NCBI RefSeq assembly: GCF_003852235.1
Contig: NZ_CP027732.1
Span: 4,526,001 to 4,590,000, forward strand
Source: Pseudomonas sp. R4-35-07
GTDB taxonomy: Bacteria; Pseudomonadota; Gammaproteobacteria; Pseudomonadales; Pseudomonadaceae
Direction of reading: 5' to 3'
DNA: 64,000 nucleotides
In this document: one piece after another, positions 1-8,027 of the stretch
How the letters are laid out: every line of letters starts with the position of its first letter
Position numbering within the stretch: the stretch's first letter is position 1
Notes under the pieces: generated by a model
Databases searched by the model: none
Told to the model about the DNA's origin: nothing
The model's input: only the letters and a program-made list of their open reading frames with translations
Position numbers and translations under genes: made by a program

Positions 1-232
1 TCAAATGACGGTTTACGGAAAATTGTCAGTCAGACTCATCTGAAGAATCGGTTCAGCCAATCCGCTGTTTTACCTGGATAAAAAATAACGTCAAAAAAAC
101 CGAAGAAAAAATCCAAATGAAACCGTGTCAATAAATATTTTGCATTTTGAAACACTCTCTCCTAGGTTCTCTTCACTTGCCTGCGAGCCGCTGGCAAGCC
201 GTTCTCAAACAACGTCCTCTAGGAGATACACC
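1..232 (+). promoter_or_regulatory. AT-rich leader of the peptide/M29-like pair
   Basis: No gene is visible here. The stretch from about 80 to 165 is clearly AT-rich compared with the flanking coding DNA and contains an imperfect inverted pair, GTGTCAA near 127 and TTTGAAACAC near 147-156, that could be an operator or promoter region. A good Shine-Dalgarno (TAGGAGA, 220-226) precedes the small gene at 233. Whether more genes of the same cluster lie upstream cannot be judged because the window starts here. Confidence 0.35.
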
Positions 233-370
233 ATGCAAGCACTGGAAAAAGACCTGGAAACTGAACTGCAACTCGACGATTGGTTTGAAGCGCCGACCCA
301 TGAGGCCGCCGTTGAAATGATGCAAGCTGATGCCGTTGTGCCATTTGGCACCGCGATGTGGCCTTTCTAA
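233..370 (+). CDS. small acidic peptide, candidate RiPP precursor
   Basis: Encodes 45 residues from an ATG seven bases behind a strong Shine-Dalgarno (TAGGAGA). Ten of the 45 residues are Asp or Glu, with only one Lys and one His. The acidic part (residues 1-33) ends in AAVEMMQADA and is followed by a short hydrophobic aromatic tail, VVPFGTAMWPF. This leader-plus-core shape is typical of ribosomally made, modified peptides, or of a PqqA-like substrate. It has no Cys, so lanthipeptide or sactipeptide chemistry is unlikely; Trp43, Pro44 and Phe45 at the very C-terminus are the likely modified part. The next gene, 73 bp downstream on the same strand, is an M29-like enzyme. I do not recognise the family. 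A plain small structural protein remains possible. Confidence 0.65.
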   Translation: MQALEKDLETELQLDDWFEAPTHEAAVEMMQADAVVPFGTAMWPF

Positions 371-443
371 CACCCGGCAGGCATCCGGCAGGTGTCGTGC
401 ACGGCACCTGCCCCCTTACCCAAGGCACAGAAGGACACTCGTC

Positions 444-1403
444 ATGGACAAGGCCCGCGCTGTCGAACATTTTCTCTATTACCTCGCTCACCATCCGGCT
501 CTTCAGGGCCTGAGCCGCCCTACCGTGCTGCTGGGCCATACCGAACGCTACGATGCCATCGCCCAGGCAATCACCCAAGGCAGCGCCGCCCGTTTCAATT
601 TCCAGGTGCAGCGCCTGGACCTGAGCGCCAGCGAATCCCTGGCCCAGGCCATCGAAGCCTGCGACCTGTACCTGTTTCTCTACGATTCCTCGACCCTGCC
701 CAACCCGCGTGCCGAAGGCCCGGACTTCATCCGCGCGTTGCACGGCGTCATGGCCGAACATTGGAAAAAGTCGCTGCTGTTCAAGGATTACGGCGACTAT
801 TTCTACGACACTTTCAGCGTCGAACCGCAGCGCATCGCCGACCTCAACGCCACGTTGATCCGGCGCATGTCCGAGGCCAGCGTGCTGAGCTTCACCGACA
901 AGCACGGCTCACGCCTTGAAGCACCTATGAGCAGCATCAAGAAGTGGACCAATATCAACGGCGTCGGCAACCACGACCTGGCCCCTGGCGAGATCGCCAC
1001 CCACAGCGAAGCCATCAACGGGCAAGTGCGGTTTGTCGGCACCTTTCTCAGCACCATCCCCTTTGCGCGCAAATACGGCGTGCTGGAGTCCCCCCTGGAA
1101 CTGTGGATCGAGAACTCCACCATCTGCAGCGTGGCCAGCGAGGTGCCGGGGCTGGCGGATGACTTCAACAAGTACCTCAACGCCAACCCGTCCAACCGCC
1201 GTGTGGAGGAATTGGGGATTGGCACCAATGAAGGCGTGAAGGATTTGTATGCGCGCAACGCAGGCTTTGAAGAGCGCCATTGCGGCTTGCACCTGGGGTT
1301 GGGTGGCGGACAGAAAGGCAGCCATCACCTGGATTTGATCTTTGCCAGCGGCGTGTTGGCGCTGGATGACAAGCCGGTGTTTGATGGAACGTTTGCCTTT
1401 TGA
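444..1403 (+). CDS. M29-like (aminopeptidase T/AmpS-type) metallopeptidase homologue
   Basis: 319 residues from the ATG behind AAGGA. The C-terminal half carries the signature blocks of M29 thermophilic aminopeptidases: PGEI (Glu183), VEELGIGTN (Glu255/Glu256), GLHLGLGGG (His283) and HHLD (His295, Asp297), which line up with the dinuclear metal ligands of that family. The loop between GLHLGLG and HHLD is only about seven residues. In typical M29 enzymes it is longer and holds a conserved Tyr thought to act in catalysis; no Tyr is visible here. Residues 1-150 look like the Rossmann-like N-terminal domain. At 319 residues it is shorter than the usual 400 or so. Its position right after an acidic 45-residue peptide suggests that it cuts or modifies that peptide. 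An unrelated aminopeptidase role is the alternative. Confidence 0.7.
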   Translation: MDKARAVEHFLYYLAHHPALQGLSRPTVLLGHTERYDAIAQAITQGSAARFNFQVQRLDLSASESLAQAIEACDLYLFLYDSSTLPNPRAEGPDFIRALHGVMAEHWKKSLLFKDYGDYFYDTFSVEPQRIADLNATLIRRMSEASVLSFTDKHGSRLEAPMSSIKKWTNINGVGNHDLAPGEIATHSEAINGQVRFVGTFLSTIPFARKYGVLESPLELWIENSTICSVASEVPGLADDFNKYLNANPSNRRVEELGIGTNEGVKDLYARNAGFEERHCGLHLGLGGGQKGSHHLDLIFASGVLALDDKPVFDGTFAF

Positions 1404-1434
1404 GCAAAGGACTCGAAAACACTGGAGACCCAAA

Positions 1435-1524
1435 TGTGGGAGGGGGCTTGCTCCCGATTGCGGTGGTTCAGCCGATGCTTATGCAAGCTGATACACCGCT
1501 ATCGGGAGCAAGCCCCCTCCCACA
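1435..1524. repeat. REP doublet (REPIN), GTGGGAGGGGGCTTGC family
   Basis: Two inverted copies of the palindromic GTGGGAGGGGGCTTGCTCCCGAT unit's core face each other across a short spacer, between the M29-like gene and rluB. This is the common short interspersed repeat of fluorescent pseudomonads, mobilised in trans by RAYT transposases. Confidence 0.9.
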
Positions 1525-1552
1525 ATTGAGCGCATTTCAAATTTAAATCAAA

Positions 1553-1584
1553 AAAAACGCCAACCCGAAGGTTGGCGTTTTTTT
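1553..1584. terminator. bidirectional rho-independent terminator
   Basis: The hairpin AACGCCAAC-CCGAAG-GTTGGCGTT is flanked by an A-run on the left and a T-run on the right. It can therefore stop rluB transcription on the minus strand and transcripts from the M29-like gene on the plus strand. Confidence 0.85.
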
Positions 1585-1601
1585 GTGCAGCGCTTAAGAC
1601 A

Positions 1602-2813
1602 TCACTGCGGCTTCTTGCGACCAAACCCAGGACGCTGGCCGGAACCGGCCGGCGCGCCACGGCGCTTGCCCGATGGCTCGTCCGCCACCAGTTTCGGCCC
1701 AGGGCGCTTGTTAGCCGCGGGCTTGGCTGGACGCTTGGTGCTGGCGTTGTCGGCGGGACGCTCCGCTTCACCACGGTTGCTGCGACCACCGGTCGGCGCT
1801 GGGCGCGGCGTGCGCGGAGCACGCTCACCTTCCTGACGCGATGGCGCGGTTGGACGACGCTCACCTTCGATCTGCGGCTCACGCGAGATGCGACCACCAG
1901 TGGCCGGAGCGTTCAACGCCGGGCGCACGGTGCGCGCAACACGTTCGGTACGGGCCACCGGGCGCGACGACTTACGCTGCATACGCTCAAGCTTGTCTTT
2001 GCTCTTGGCGTTCATCTGCGGCATGGCCACCGGCGTCAGGCCAACTTCGGCACTGAGAATGTCGACTTCGTACTGGCTCATTTCGCGCCAGCGGCCCATC
2101 GGCAGGTCGGAGTTCAGGAACACCGGGCCGAAACGCACGCGCTTGAGGCGGCTGACCACCAGGCCCTGGGATTCCCAGAGGCGACGCACTTCGCGGTTAC
2201 GGCCTTCCATCACCACGCAGTGGTACCAGTGGTTGAACCCTTCGCCACCTGGCGCCTGCTTGATGTCGGTGAACTTGGCCGGGCCGTCTTCCAGCACCAC
2301 GCCGGCCTTGAGGCGTTCGATCATCTCGTCATCGACTTCACCCCGCACACGCACGGCGTATTCACGGTCCATCTCGTAGGACGGGTGCATCAGGCGGTTG
2401 GCCAACTCACCGTCGGTGGTGAACATCAGCAGGCCCGTGGTGTTGATGTCGAGGCGACCGATGTTGATCCAGCGGCCCTCTTTGGGCTTGGGCATCTTGT
2501 CGAACACGGTCGGACGGCCTTCCGGGTCGTCACGGGTGCAGATCTCGCCATCGGGCTTGTTGTACATGATCACACGGCGTACCGATTCGGCCGCCTCTTC
2601 ACGCTTGATGACTTTGCCATCGATGGTGATTGCATCGTGCAGGTCGACGCGCTGGCCAAGGGTGGCCTCGACGCCGTTGACCTTGATGCGCTTCTGGGTG
2701 ATCCAGGCTTCGACGTCGCGGCGCGAGCCCACGCCGATACGCGCCAGCACCTTTTGCAGTTTTTCGCCTGCTGGGCCGATTTCCTGGCTGTCGTTCTGGT
2801 CTTTGTCGTTCAT
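1602..2813 (-). CDS. rluB: 23S rRNA pseudouridine(2605) synthase RluB
   Basis: 403 residues. An S4 RNA-binding domain (about residues 15-65, with KVLARIGVGSRRDVEAWI) is followed by an RsuA/RluB-type synthase domain. That domain contains the catalytic motif GRLDINTTGLL, whose Asp attacks the uridine. The last 120 residues are a low-complexity Arg/Pro/Ala-rich tail, usual for Pseudomonas RluB and probably rRNA-binding. The start was set at the ATG behind GGAGGTG, not at an upstream in-frame codon. RluB modifies U2605 (E. coli numbering) of 23S rRNA during large-subunit maturation. Confidence 0.93.
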   Translation of the reverse strand: MNDKDQNDSQEIGPAGEKLQKVLARIGVGSRRDVEAWITQKRIKVNGVEATLGQRVDLHDAITIDGKVIKREEAAESVRRVIMYNKPDGEICTRDDPEGRPTVFDKMPKPKEGRWINIGRLDINTTGLLMFTTDGELANRLMHPSYEMDREYAVRVRGEVDDEMIERLKAGVVLEDGPAKFTDIKQAPGGEGFNHWYHCVVMEGRNREVRRLWESQGLVVSRLKRVRFGPVFLNSDLPMGRWREMSQYEVDILSAEVGLTPVAMPQMNAKSKDKLERMQRKSSRPVARTERVARTVRPALNAPATGGRISREPQIEGERRPTAPSRQEGERAPRTPRPAPTGGRSNRGEAERPADNASTKRPAKPAANKRPGPKLVADEPSGKRRGAPAGSGQRPGFGRKKPQ

Positions 2814-2957
2814 CTTAAGCACCTCCCGGTGGGTCGATTCAGGCGTGGCCTGAAGAGTGTTGAAAGCGGGGCTTTGGCCGAATAGCTCGGCAAAGGGTCG
2901 CGAATCATACGCGCATGCTGCGCGTTGCGCATCAGAGACTAGCCGATCCAGGCACAA

Positions 2958-3149
2958 TCATTTGCTTTTCCGCCGGCCGGTGGCACCCAGGGCCAGCAGG
3001 CGCAGCTCGGCTTCGGCCAGCACCGTGCGCTTGTCGACTTTGTCGAGTTTCTTCCAGGCACGGATTTCGCGCTTGCTGCGGCCACAGCCGACGCAGATGT
3101 CGTCGTTGAACTTGCAGATGCTGATGCAGGGGTCTTTGGTGGAAGTCAT
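2958..3149 (-). CDS. DUF1289 family cysteine-rich small protein
   Basis: 63 residues with a Cys pattern near the N-terminus (PCISICKFNDDICVGCGRS) that defines the DUF1289 (YdhL-like) family and probably binds a metal or Fe-S cluster. A basic, Lys/Arg-rich C-terminus follows. It sits between rluB and scpB on the same strand. Its function is unknown; the family is often found beside RNA-modification or housekeeping genes. Confidence 0.85.
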   Translation of the reverse strand: MTSTKDPCISICKFNDDICVGCGRSKREIRAWKKLDKVDKRTVLAEAELRLLALGATGRRKSK

Positions 3150-3161
3150 CGCTAAGGCTCT

Positions 3162-3261
3162 CGTTCCCACGCTTCGCGTGGTAATGCATCCCGTGACGCT
3201 CCGCGTCACAGCGGACGCGGAGCGTCCAAGGCGACATTCCCACGCGGAGCGCGGGAACGAT
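3162..3261. repeat. palindromic repeat, CGTTCCCACGC family (second REP class)
   Basis: The outer arms CGTTCCCACGC and GCGGGAACGAT are inverted, and an inner inverted unit built on GACGCTCCGCGTC lies between them. The same architecture recurs at 8708-8822 and 17853-17959. It differs in sequence from the GTGGGAGGGGG class. Confidence 0.8.
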
Positions 3262-3268
3262 CATTGCG

Positions 3269-4183
3269 TCAGTCTTCGAATTGGCGGCGTTCGTTTTCGA
3301 TGGCCTCGGCCAGCGCCCGGGCTTCGTCTTCCTCATCGCTCAACGGCGGCTGTTCGAGGGCGGCGACGGCGGCCAGCAGTTTTTCCCGGGCATCGGCAAC
3401 ACCGAGGATGTCTGCTTCGACGTCAGGCTCGGGCTCAACATTCACCTGAATCTCAGGCTCTACGGCGCCATCGCGCAGCACATCATCAAAATCGGTCTTG
3501 ATGCCCTGCTCCATGTCGTCCAGTTCCAACAGCAACGTATGGAAACTGGTTTCGTCTTTCGGCTCTTCCGGCTCGGCGCTGGCGTCGGCCAGTTCCTGCA
3601 AGCTGGCCGGTACCGGCGCGTCGTCGAAGTCGAGCACCGGTTCGGCTTCCATCTCGCGCAGTTCGGCCAAGGGCGGCAGGTCGTCGAGGTTTTTCAGGTT
3701 GAAGTGGTCGAGGAACACCTTGGTGGTGGCGAACATCGCCGGTTTGCCCGGCACGTCACGGTAGCCGACGATGCGGATCCACTCGCGCTCCAGCAACGTC
3801 TTGACGATATGGCTGTTGACCGCCACGCCCCGCACATCTTCGATCTCGCCCCGAGTGATCGGCTGGCGATAGGCGATCAACGCCATGGTCTCCAGCATCG
3901 CCCGTGAATAACGCTGCGGGCGTTCTTCCCACAAGCGCCCCACCCAAGGGGAAAATTTCTCGCGGATCTGCAGGCGATAACCCGACGCCACTTCACGCAA
4001 TTCAAAGGCGCGACCGTCACAGGATTTGCGCAGGATCTCCAGCGCCTTCTTGAACACCGGCGGTTCGGGACGTTCGGCCTCTTCAAAGAGTTCGAACAGG
4101 CGCTCCAAAGATTGCGGCTTGCCCGAGGCCAGGAGAAAAGCTTCCAGCAAGGGTGCCAGTTCGCGGGGTTCAGTCAGATTCAT
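3269..4183 (-). CDS. scpB: segregation and condensation protein ScpB
   Basis: 304 residues. The N-terminal 180 residues form the paired winged-helix ScpB core (LEAFLLASGKPQSLERLFELFEE, then ETMALIAYRQPITRGEIEDVRGVAVNSHIVKTLLEREWI). The remaining 120 residues are an acidic, low-complexity tail, a lineage-typical extension. ScpB forms the kleisin complex with ScpA and SMC that compacts and segregates the chromosome. Its start lies 12 bases after the scpA stop, so the two are surely co-transcribed. Confidence 0.93.
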   Translation of the reverse strand: MNLTEPRELAPLLEAFLLASGKPQSLERLFELFEEAERPEPPVFKKALEILRKSCDGRAFELREVASGYRLQIREKFSPWVGRLWEERPQRYSRAMLETMALIAYRQPITRGEIEDVRGVAVNSHIVKTLLEREWIRIVGYRDVPGKPAMFATTKVFLDHFNLKNLDDLPPLAELREMEAEPVLDFDDAPVPASLQELADASAEPEEPKDETSFHTLLLELDDMEQGIKTDFDDVLRDGAVEPEIQVNVEPEPDVEADILGVADAREKLLAAVAALEQPPLSDEEDEARALAEAIENERRQFED

Positions 4184-4195
4184 CGATTCAGCTCG

Positions 4196-5014
4196 TTATT
4201 CGGCTCGCGCCCGCACATGGATAGCCGCAAACGGCTCATTCTGGACCAGCTCGACCAAGGACTCCTTGACCAGCTCCAGGATCGCCATGAAAGTCACCAC
4301 CACGCCCAGGCGCCCTTCCTCTGCGGTGAACAGCTCGACAAACGGCACAAACCCGCCGCCCTTGAGACGCTCCAGCACATCGCTCATGCGCTCGCGGGTG
4401 GACAGGGCTTCGCGGCTGACCTGGTGGCTTTCGAACATATCGCCACGGCGCAGCACCTCGGCCATGGACATCAGCAACTCTTCCAGGCTCACGTCGGGCA
4501 ACAGTTTGCGCGCTCGGGCTTCCGGGGCATCCAGCTTGGGCACCACCACATCGCGGCCTACCCGGCTCAAACCGTCGATCCCTTCGGCGGCCGCCTTGAA
4601 GCGCTCGTATTCCTGCAGGCGGCGGATCAGTTCGGCGCGCGGGTCATCTTCTTCGGCCTCGACCGTCTCCGCGCGCGGCAGCAGCATGCGCGACTTGATC
4701 TCGGCGAGCATGGCAGCCATCACCAGGTATTCGGCGGCCAGCTCCAGGCGCACCGACTGCATCAATTCGACATAGCCCATGTACTGCCGGGTGATTTCCG
4801 CCACGGGAATATCGAGGATGTTGATGTTCTGTTTGCGGATCAGGTACAGCAGCAGGTCCAGCGGGCCTTCGAAGGCTTCAAGGAAGACTTCCAGGGCGTC
4901 CGGCGGGATGTACAGGTCCAGGGGCATTTCCAGGACTGCCTGGCCATAGACCATCGCGAAGGGCAGTTCCTGCTGGGCCCCCGCCTGGGAATCGACGGTT
5001 TCCACGACCGACAT
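4196..5014 (-). CDS. scpA: segregation and condensation protein ScpA
   Basis: 272 residues with the kleisin N-terminal motif FEGPLDLLLYLIRKQNINILDIPVAEITRQY (about residues 49-79). The C-terminal winged-helix region ends with FMAILELVKESLVELVQNEPFAAIHV. It bridges SMC heads together with ScpB. The start chosen is the first ATG, adjacent to the upstream Sua5/YrdC stop; a shorter form from the internal Met before DLYIPPD would also be compatible with family length. Confidence 0.92.
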   Translation of the reverse strand: MSVVETVDSQAGAQQELPFAMVYGQAVLEMPLDLYIPPDALEVFLEAFEGPLDLLLYLIRKQNINILDIPVAEITRQYMGYVELMQSVRLELAAEYLVMAAMLAEIKSRMLLPRAETVEAEEDDPRAELIRRLQEYERFKAAAEGIDGLSRVGRDVVVPKLDAPEARARKLLPDVSLEELLMSMAEVLRRGDMFESHQVSREALSTRERMSDVLERLKGGGFVPFVELFTAEEGRLGVVVTFMAILELVKESLVELVQNEPFAAIHVRARAE

Positions 5015-5644
5015 TCAGGCCTCGACCATGAACGGCGTCGGGTCGCCGCACCCTACACGCACCACTTGCGGCTCGCCATCGGCCAGGTTGATCACGGTGG
5101 AGGCCTTGTTGCCGCCGTAGCCACCGTCGATGATCAAGTCGACATGTTTCTCCAACAGGCGGCGCATTTCGTAAGGGTCATACAGCGGCTCGGTTTCGCC
5201 GGGCAGGATCAGCGACACGCTCATCAGCGGCTCGCCCAGTTCGGCCAGCAGCGCCAGGGCGATCGGGTGCTCCGGCACGCGCAGGCCGATGGTGCGTTTT
5301 TTCGGGTGCAGTAACAGGCGCGGCACTTCGCGGGTGGCGTTGAGAATGAAGGTGTACGGCCCAGGCGTATGGGCCTTGAGCAAGCGGAAGGTGCCGGTGT
5401 CGACCTTGGCGAACAGCCCAAGCTGGGACAAGTCGCTGCAGATCAGCGCAAAGTTGTGCTTGTCATCCAGTTGGCGCAGGCGTCTTACGCGCTCGACCGC
5501 GCCCTTGTCGCCGATCTGGCAACCGATGGCGTAGGACGAATCAGTTGGATAGATCACCACGCCGCCGGCGCGAATGATTTCCACGGCCTGTTTGATCAGG
5601 CGCGCCTGGGGGTTTTCCGGATGAATCTGGAAGAATTGACTCAC
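5015..5644 (-). CDS. Sua5/YciO/YrdC-family L-threonylcarbamoyladenylate synthase-like protein
   Basis: 209 residues from a GTG start (VSQFFQIHPENPQARLI), the usual beginning for this Pseudomonas family; the longer open frame upstream lacks coding character. It shows the YrdC fold motifs GGVVIYPTDSSYAIGC, KRTIGLRVPEHPIALALL and STVINLADGEPQVVRVG. Members make threonylcarbamoyl-AMP for tRNA t6A37 or, for the YciO branch, have an undefined RNA role. Pseudomonads also carry a separate TsaC, so YciO-like status is plausible. It abuts scpA and follows rnm on the minus strand. Confidence 0.85.
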   Translation of the reverse strand: MSQFFQIHPENPQARLIKQAVEIIRAGGVVIYPTDSSYAIGCQIGDKGAVERVRRLRQLDDKHNFALICSDLSQLGLFAKVDTGTFRLLKAHTPGPYTFILNATREVPRLLLHPKKRTIGLRVPEHPIALALLAELGEPLMSVSLILPGETEPLYDPYEMRRLLEKHVDLIIDGGYGGNKASTVINLADGEPQVVRVGCGDPTPFMVEA

Positions 5645-5657
5645 GAGCTCTACCTGT

Positions 5658-6521
5658 TCAGACGGTGGCAATAATGGGGTCATGCTTGAATCGCCCCCAC
5701 AACAGCGGCAGGTCTTGCGGAACCTGGCGATACTCGCCGATCTCGGACCAGCCGCCTGGGCCATGAAAATCACTGCCGGCACTGACCAGCAGACCAAATT
5801 CGCGGGCAAGGATCGCCAGGCTGCCGACCTGATCGGCGGGTTGATGCCCGTTGACCACTTCGATCGCGTGGCCGCCCGCTCCAATATAGTCACTGATCAG
5901 CTTGCGGCGCTTGCTGCGGGTGAAATCGTAATGCCAGGGATGCGCCAGGCTGACCCAGGCCCCGGCGGCCCGCAGGGTCTGCACGGTGTCCTCCAGGGTC
6001 GGCCAATGTTGCTTCACATCGCCCAACTTGCCCGCGCCCAACCATTTACGGAAGGCTTCGGCGCGGTCCTTGACGAAACCTGCCTGCACCATCCAGTCGG
6101 CGAAGTGCGGACGGGCCGGTGCATTACCGCTGTCGCCCAACGCCTGCTGGATAGCCCGAGCGCCGTCGAGGGCGCCCGGCATGCCTTTGAGGCTGAGCTT
6201 GCGGCTTATTTCTTCGGACCGCAGCCAGCGGCCATCGTGCAATCGGGCGATGGCCGCCACCAGGGCCGGGGCGTTTTGCTCGAAACCGTAGCCGAGCACA
6301 TGAATGGTGGCGCCGCCCCAGGTACAGGACAATTCCACGCCGTTGACCAGCTGCATGCCCAAGGCCTGGGCCGCCGTGCGGGCCTCATCGAGGCCTTCGA
6401 GGGTGTCGTGGTCGGTCAACGCGAGGACTCGCACGCCTTTTTCAAACGCACGCGCAACCAGTACCGCGGGCGCCAAGGCGCCGTCGGAGGCCGTGCTGTG
6501 GCAGTGCAAATCAACATTCAC
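5658..6521 (-). CDS. rnm: PHP-domain phosphoesterase, RNase AM / 3',5'-nucleoside bisphosphate phosphatase (TrpH/YciV)
   Basis: 287 residues from a GTG start giving VNVDLHCHSTASDGAL. The HxH motif near the N-terminus, the DHDT motif and the later HPWH and GSDFHG motifs are the metal ligands of the PHP fold. The family hydrolyses 3',5'-bisphosphonucleotides and trims 5' ends of rRNA. An ATG 42 bases upstream is possible but has poorer fit to family length. It is transcribed divergently from yciB, 87 bp away, and leads the rnm-yrdC-scpA-scpB-DUF1289-rluB group. Confidence 0.88.
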   Translation of the reverse strand: MNVDLHCHSTASDGALAPAVLVARAFEKGVRVLALTDHDTLEGLDEARTAAQALGMQLVNGVELSCTWGGATIHVLGYGFEQNAPALVAAIARLHDGRWLRSEEISRKLSLKGMPGALDGARAIQQALGDSGNAPARPHFADWMVQAGFVKDRAEAFRKWLGAGKLGDVKQHWPTLEDTVQTLRAAGAWVSLAHPWHYDFTRSKRRKLISDYIGAGGHAIEVVNGHQPADQVGSLAILAREFGLLVSAGSDFHGPGGWSEIGEYRQVPQDLPLLWGRFKHDPIIATV

Positions 6522-6608
6522 GGGAGTGTGTAACCTCAAGTCAGCTGGCGCTATCGCAACCAAGGATGTTTGTTATTATGCCGCCACATCCAGCTTCTGG
6601 CTCTTACT

Positions 6609-7205
6609 GTGAAACAATTCATCGACTTCATCCCGCTGTTGCTGTTTTTCATCGTTACCAAACTCGACCCCAGGGTCATCGACATCGCCGGTCACGAGCT
6701 CTCGTTCGGCGGCATCTACAGCGCCACCGCCGTGCTGATCATCAGCTCCATCGTGGTGTACGGCGCCATCTTCATCTCCCAGCGCAAGCTGGAAAAAAGC
6801 CAATGGCTGACCCTCATCGCCTGCCTGGTGTTCGGCGGCCTGACCCTGGCCTTCCACAGCGAAACCTTCCTCAAATGGAAAGCCCCGGTGGTCAACTGGC
6901 TGTTCGCCCTGGTGTTCATCGGCAGCCACTTCATTGGTGATCGCCTGCTGATCAAGCGGATCATGGGCCACGCGCTGACCCTGCCGGACCCGATCTGGGT
7001 GCGCCTGAACGTGGCCTGGATCGTGTTTTTCATCTTCTGCGGTGCCGCCAACCTGTTCGTGGCCTTCACCTTTCAGGAATACTGGGTCGACTTCAAGGTG
7101 TTCGGCAGTCTGGCCATGACCCTGCTGTTCCTGGTCGGCCAAGGTATCTACCTGTCGCGTCACCTGCATGACTCTGCCGCCACCACGCCGAAAACCGAGG
7201 ACTGA
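6609..7205 (+). CDS. yciB: inner-membrane-spanning protein YciB (IspZ)
   Basis: 198 residues from a GTG start ([14 protein letters not shown]). At least five hydrophobic spans are evident (about residues 4-14, 29-51, 61-80, 90-105, 130-180), with conserved family blocks [24 protein letters not shown] and [17 protein letters not shown]. YciB takes part in septum and cell-envelope organisation in E. coli. The stop is followed after one base by yciI. Confidence 0.92.
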   Translation: MKQFIDFIPLLLFFIVTKLDPRVIDIAGHELSFGGIYSATAVLIISSIVVYGAIFISQRKLEKSQWLTLIACLVFGGLTLAFHSETFLKWKAPVVNWLFALVFIGSHFIGDRLLIKRIMGHALTLPDPIWVRLNVAWIVFFIFCGAANLFVAFTFQEYWVDFKVFGSLAMTLLFLVGQGIYLSRHLHDSAATTPKTED

Positions 7206-7206
7206 C

Positions 7207-7506
7207 ATGCTCTACGCCATCATTGCCACCGATGTTGCCAACTCGCTGGAAAAACGCCTGAGCGTGCGCCCGGCCCACGTCGAGCGCCTCAAGCAGCTGC
7301 AAACCGAAGGCCGCATCGTACTGGCCGGCCCGCACCCGGCCACCGACAGTAACGAGCCGGGCGAAGCGGGTTTCACTGGCAGCCTGATCGTTGCCGAGTT
7401 CGCCTCCCTGGCCGATGCCCAGGCGTGGGCCAAGGCTGATCCTTATGTGGCGGCGGGCGTCTACGCCGATGTCGTGATCAAGCCGTTCAAGCAAGTCCTG
7501 CCGTGA
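7207..7506 (+). CDS. yciI: YciI-family protein (EthD-like ferredoxin-like fold)
   Basis: 99 residues. The start [18 protein letters not shown] and the block [24 protein letters not shown] contain the His and Asp residues shared by the YciI/YCII domain. The sequence continues with [29 protein letters not shown]. The biological role is unsettled. It overlaps the yciB transcription unit (one-base gap) and is followed by a strong perfect hairpin at 7514-7540. Confidence 0.9.
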   Translation: MLYAIIATDVANSLEKRLSVRPAHVERLKQLQTEGRIVLAGPHPATDSNEPGEAGFTGSLIVAEFASLADAQAWAKADPYVAAGVYADVVIKPFKQVLP

Positions 7507-7513
7507 CCCCGGT

Positions 7514-7540
7514 GGCGCCGAACCCAAACGGTTCGGCGCC
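7514..7540. repeat. perfect hairpin after yciI
   Basis: GGCGCCGAAC and GTTCGGCGCC form a 10-bp perfect stem around a 7-base loop, eight bases after the yciI stop. There is no following T-run, so it may be an RNA-stabilising or processing stem rather than an intrinsic terminator. Confidence 0.6.
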
Positions 7541-7612
7541 AACCCGCTGGCTCATCATTCCCGGTAACCTGCCGACAACGTTCTGAATATCCGTGTGGAA
7601 TCAGGAGTTCCG

Positions 7613-8020
7613 ATGCGCTTACGTCAGTTGTGTCTGTTGGCAGTGTTTACGATCGGGGCGACGGCCCACGCTGAAGAGACCTCGAGCAGCGGCAGCTCCA
7701 CGCCGCTGTCCTTGAGTGCCGGCAGCCAGATCACCGAATTGCAGCAACGCTTGAAAGAAAGCGAAGGGCTACGCGAAGCGCTGAGCAAGCAACTGCAAAG
7801 CACGCAGGCTACCCGCGAAAGCGCGCAACTGAGTCGTTTGCGCCAGGAGAACCAACGCCTGGCCCAGCAACTCAAAGAGACACAAGGCGGTGCCTTGACC
7901 CGATGGCTGACCGAGCAGCAGCAATGGTTTGTCACCGGCGCGGGCGTCGCCCTGATCGCCTTGCTGTGCGGCATCTTTGCCAGCGGTGGGCACCGTCGTC
8001 GTCGACAATGGCTAAATTGA
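7613..8020 (+). CDS. secreted/anchored coiled-coil protein of unknown function
   Basis: 135 residues behind AGGAG. It has a signal peptide (residues 1-20, ending AHA), a Ser-rich linker, a coiled coil of about 60 residues (ITELQQRLKESEGLREALSK onward) and a C-terminal membrane span (WFVTGAGVALIALLCGIF). A basic tail, HRRRRQWLN, ends the protein. The coiled coil plus C-terminal anchor resembles the end of TIGR04211-type SH3-and-anchor (YgiM-like) proteins, but no SH3 domain is present. It lies seven bases before the response regulator and is likely co-transcribed with it. Confidence 0.65.
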   Translation: MRLRQLCLLAVFTIGATAHAEETSSSGSSTPLSLSAGSQITELQQRLKESEGLREALSKQLQSTQATRESAQLSRLRQENQRLAQQLKETQGGALTRWLTEQQQWFVTGAGVALIALLCGIFASGGHRRRRQWLN

Positions 8021-8027
8021 GTGAGTC

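Noticed and set aside
1572..2885. 437-residue plus-strand frame opposite rluB
   Set aside because: Mirror frame of a GC-rich gene; no ribosome site and His/Ala/Val-rich composition typical of antisense frames.
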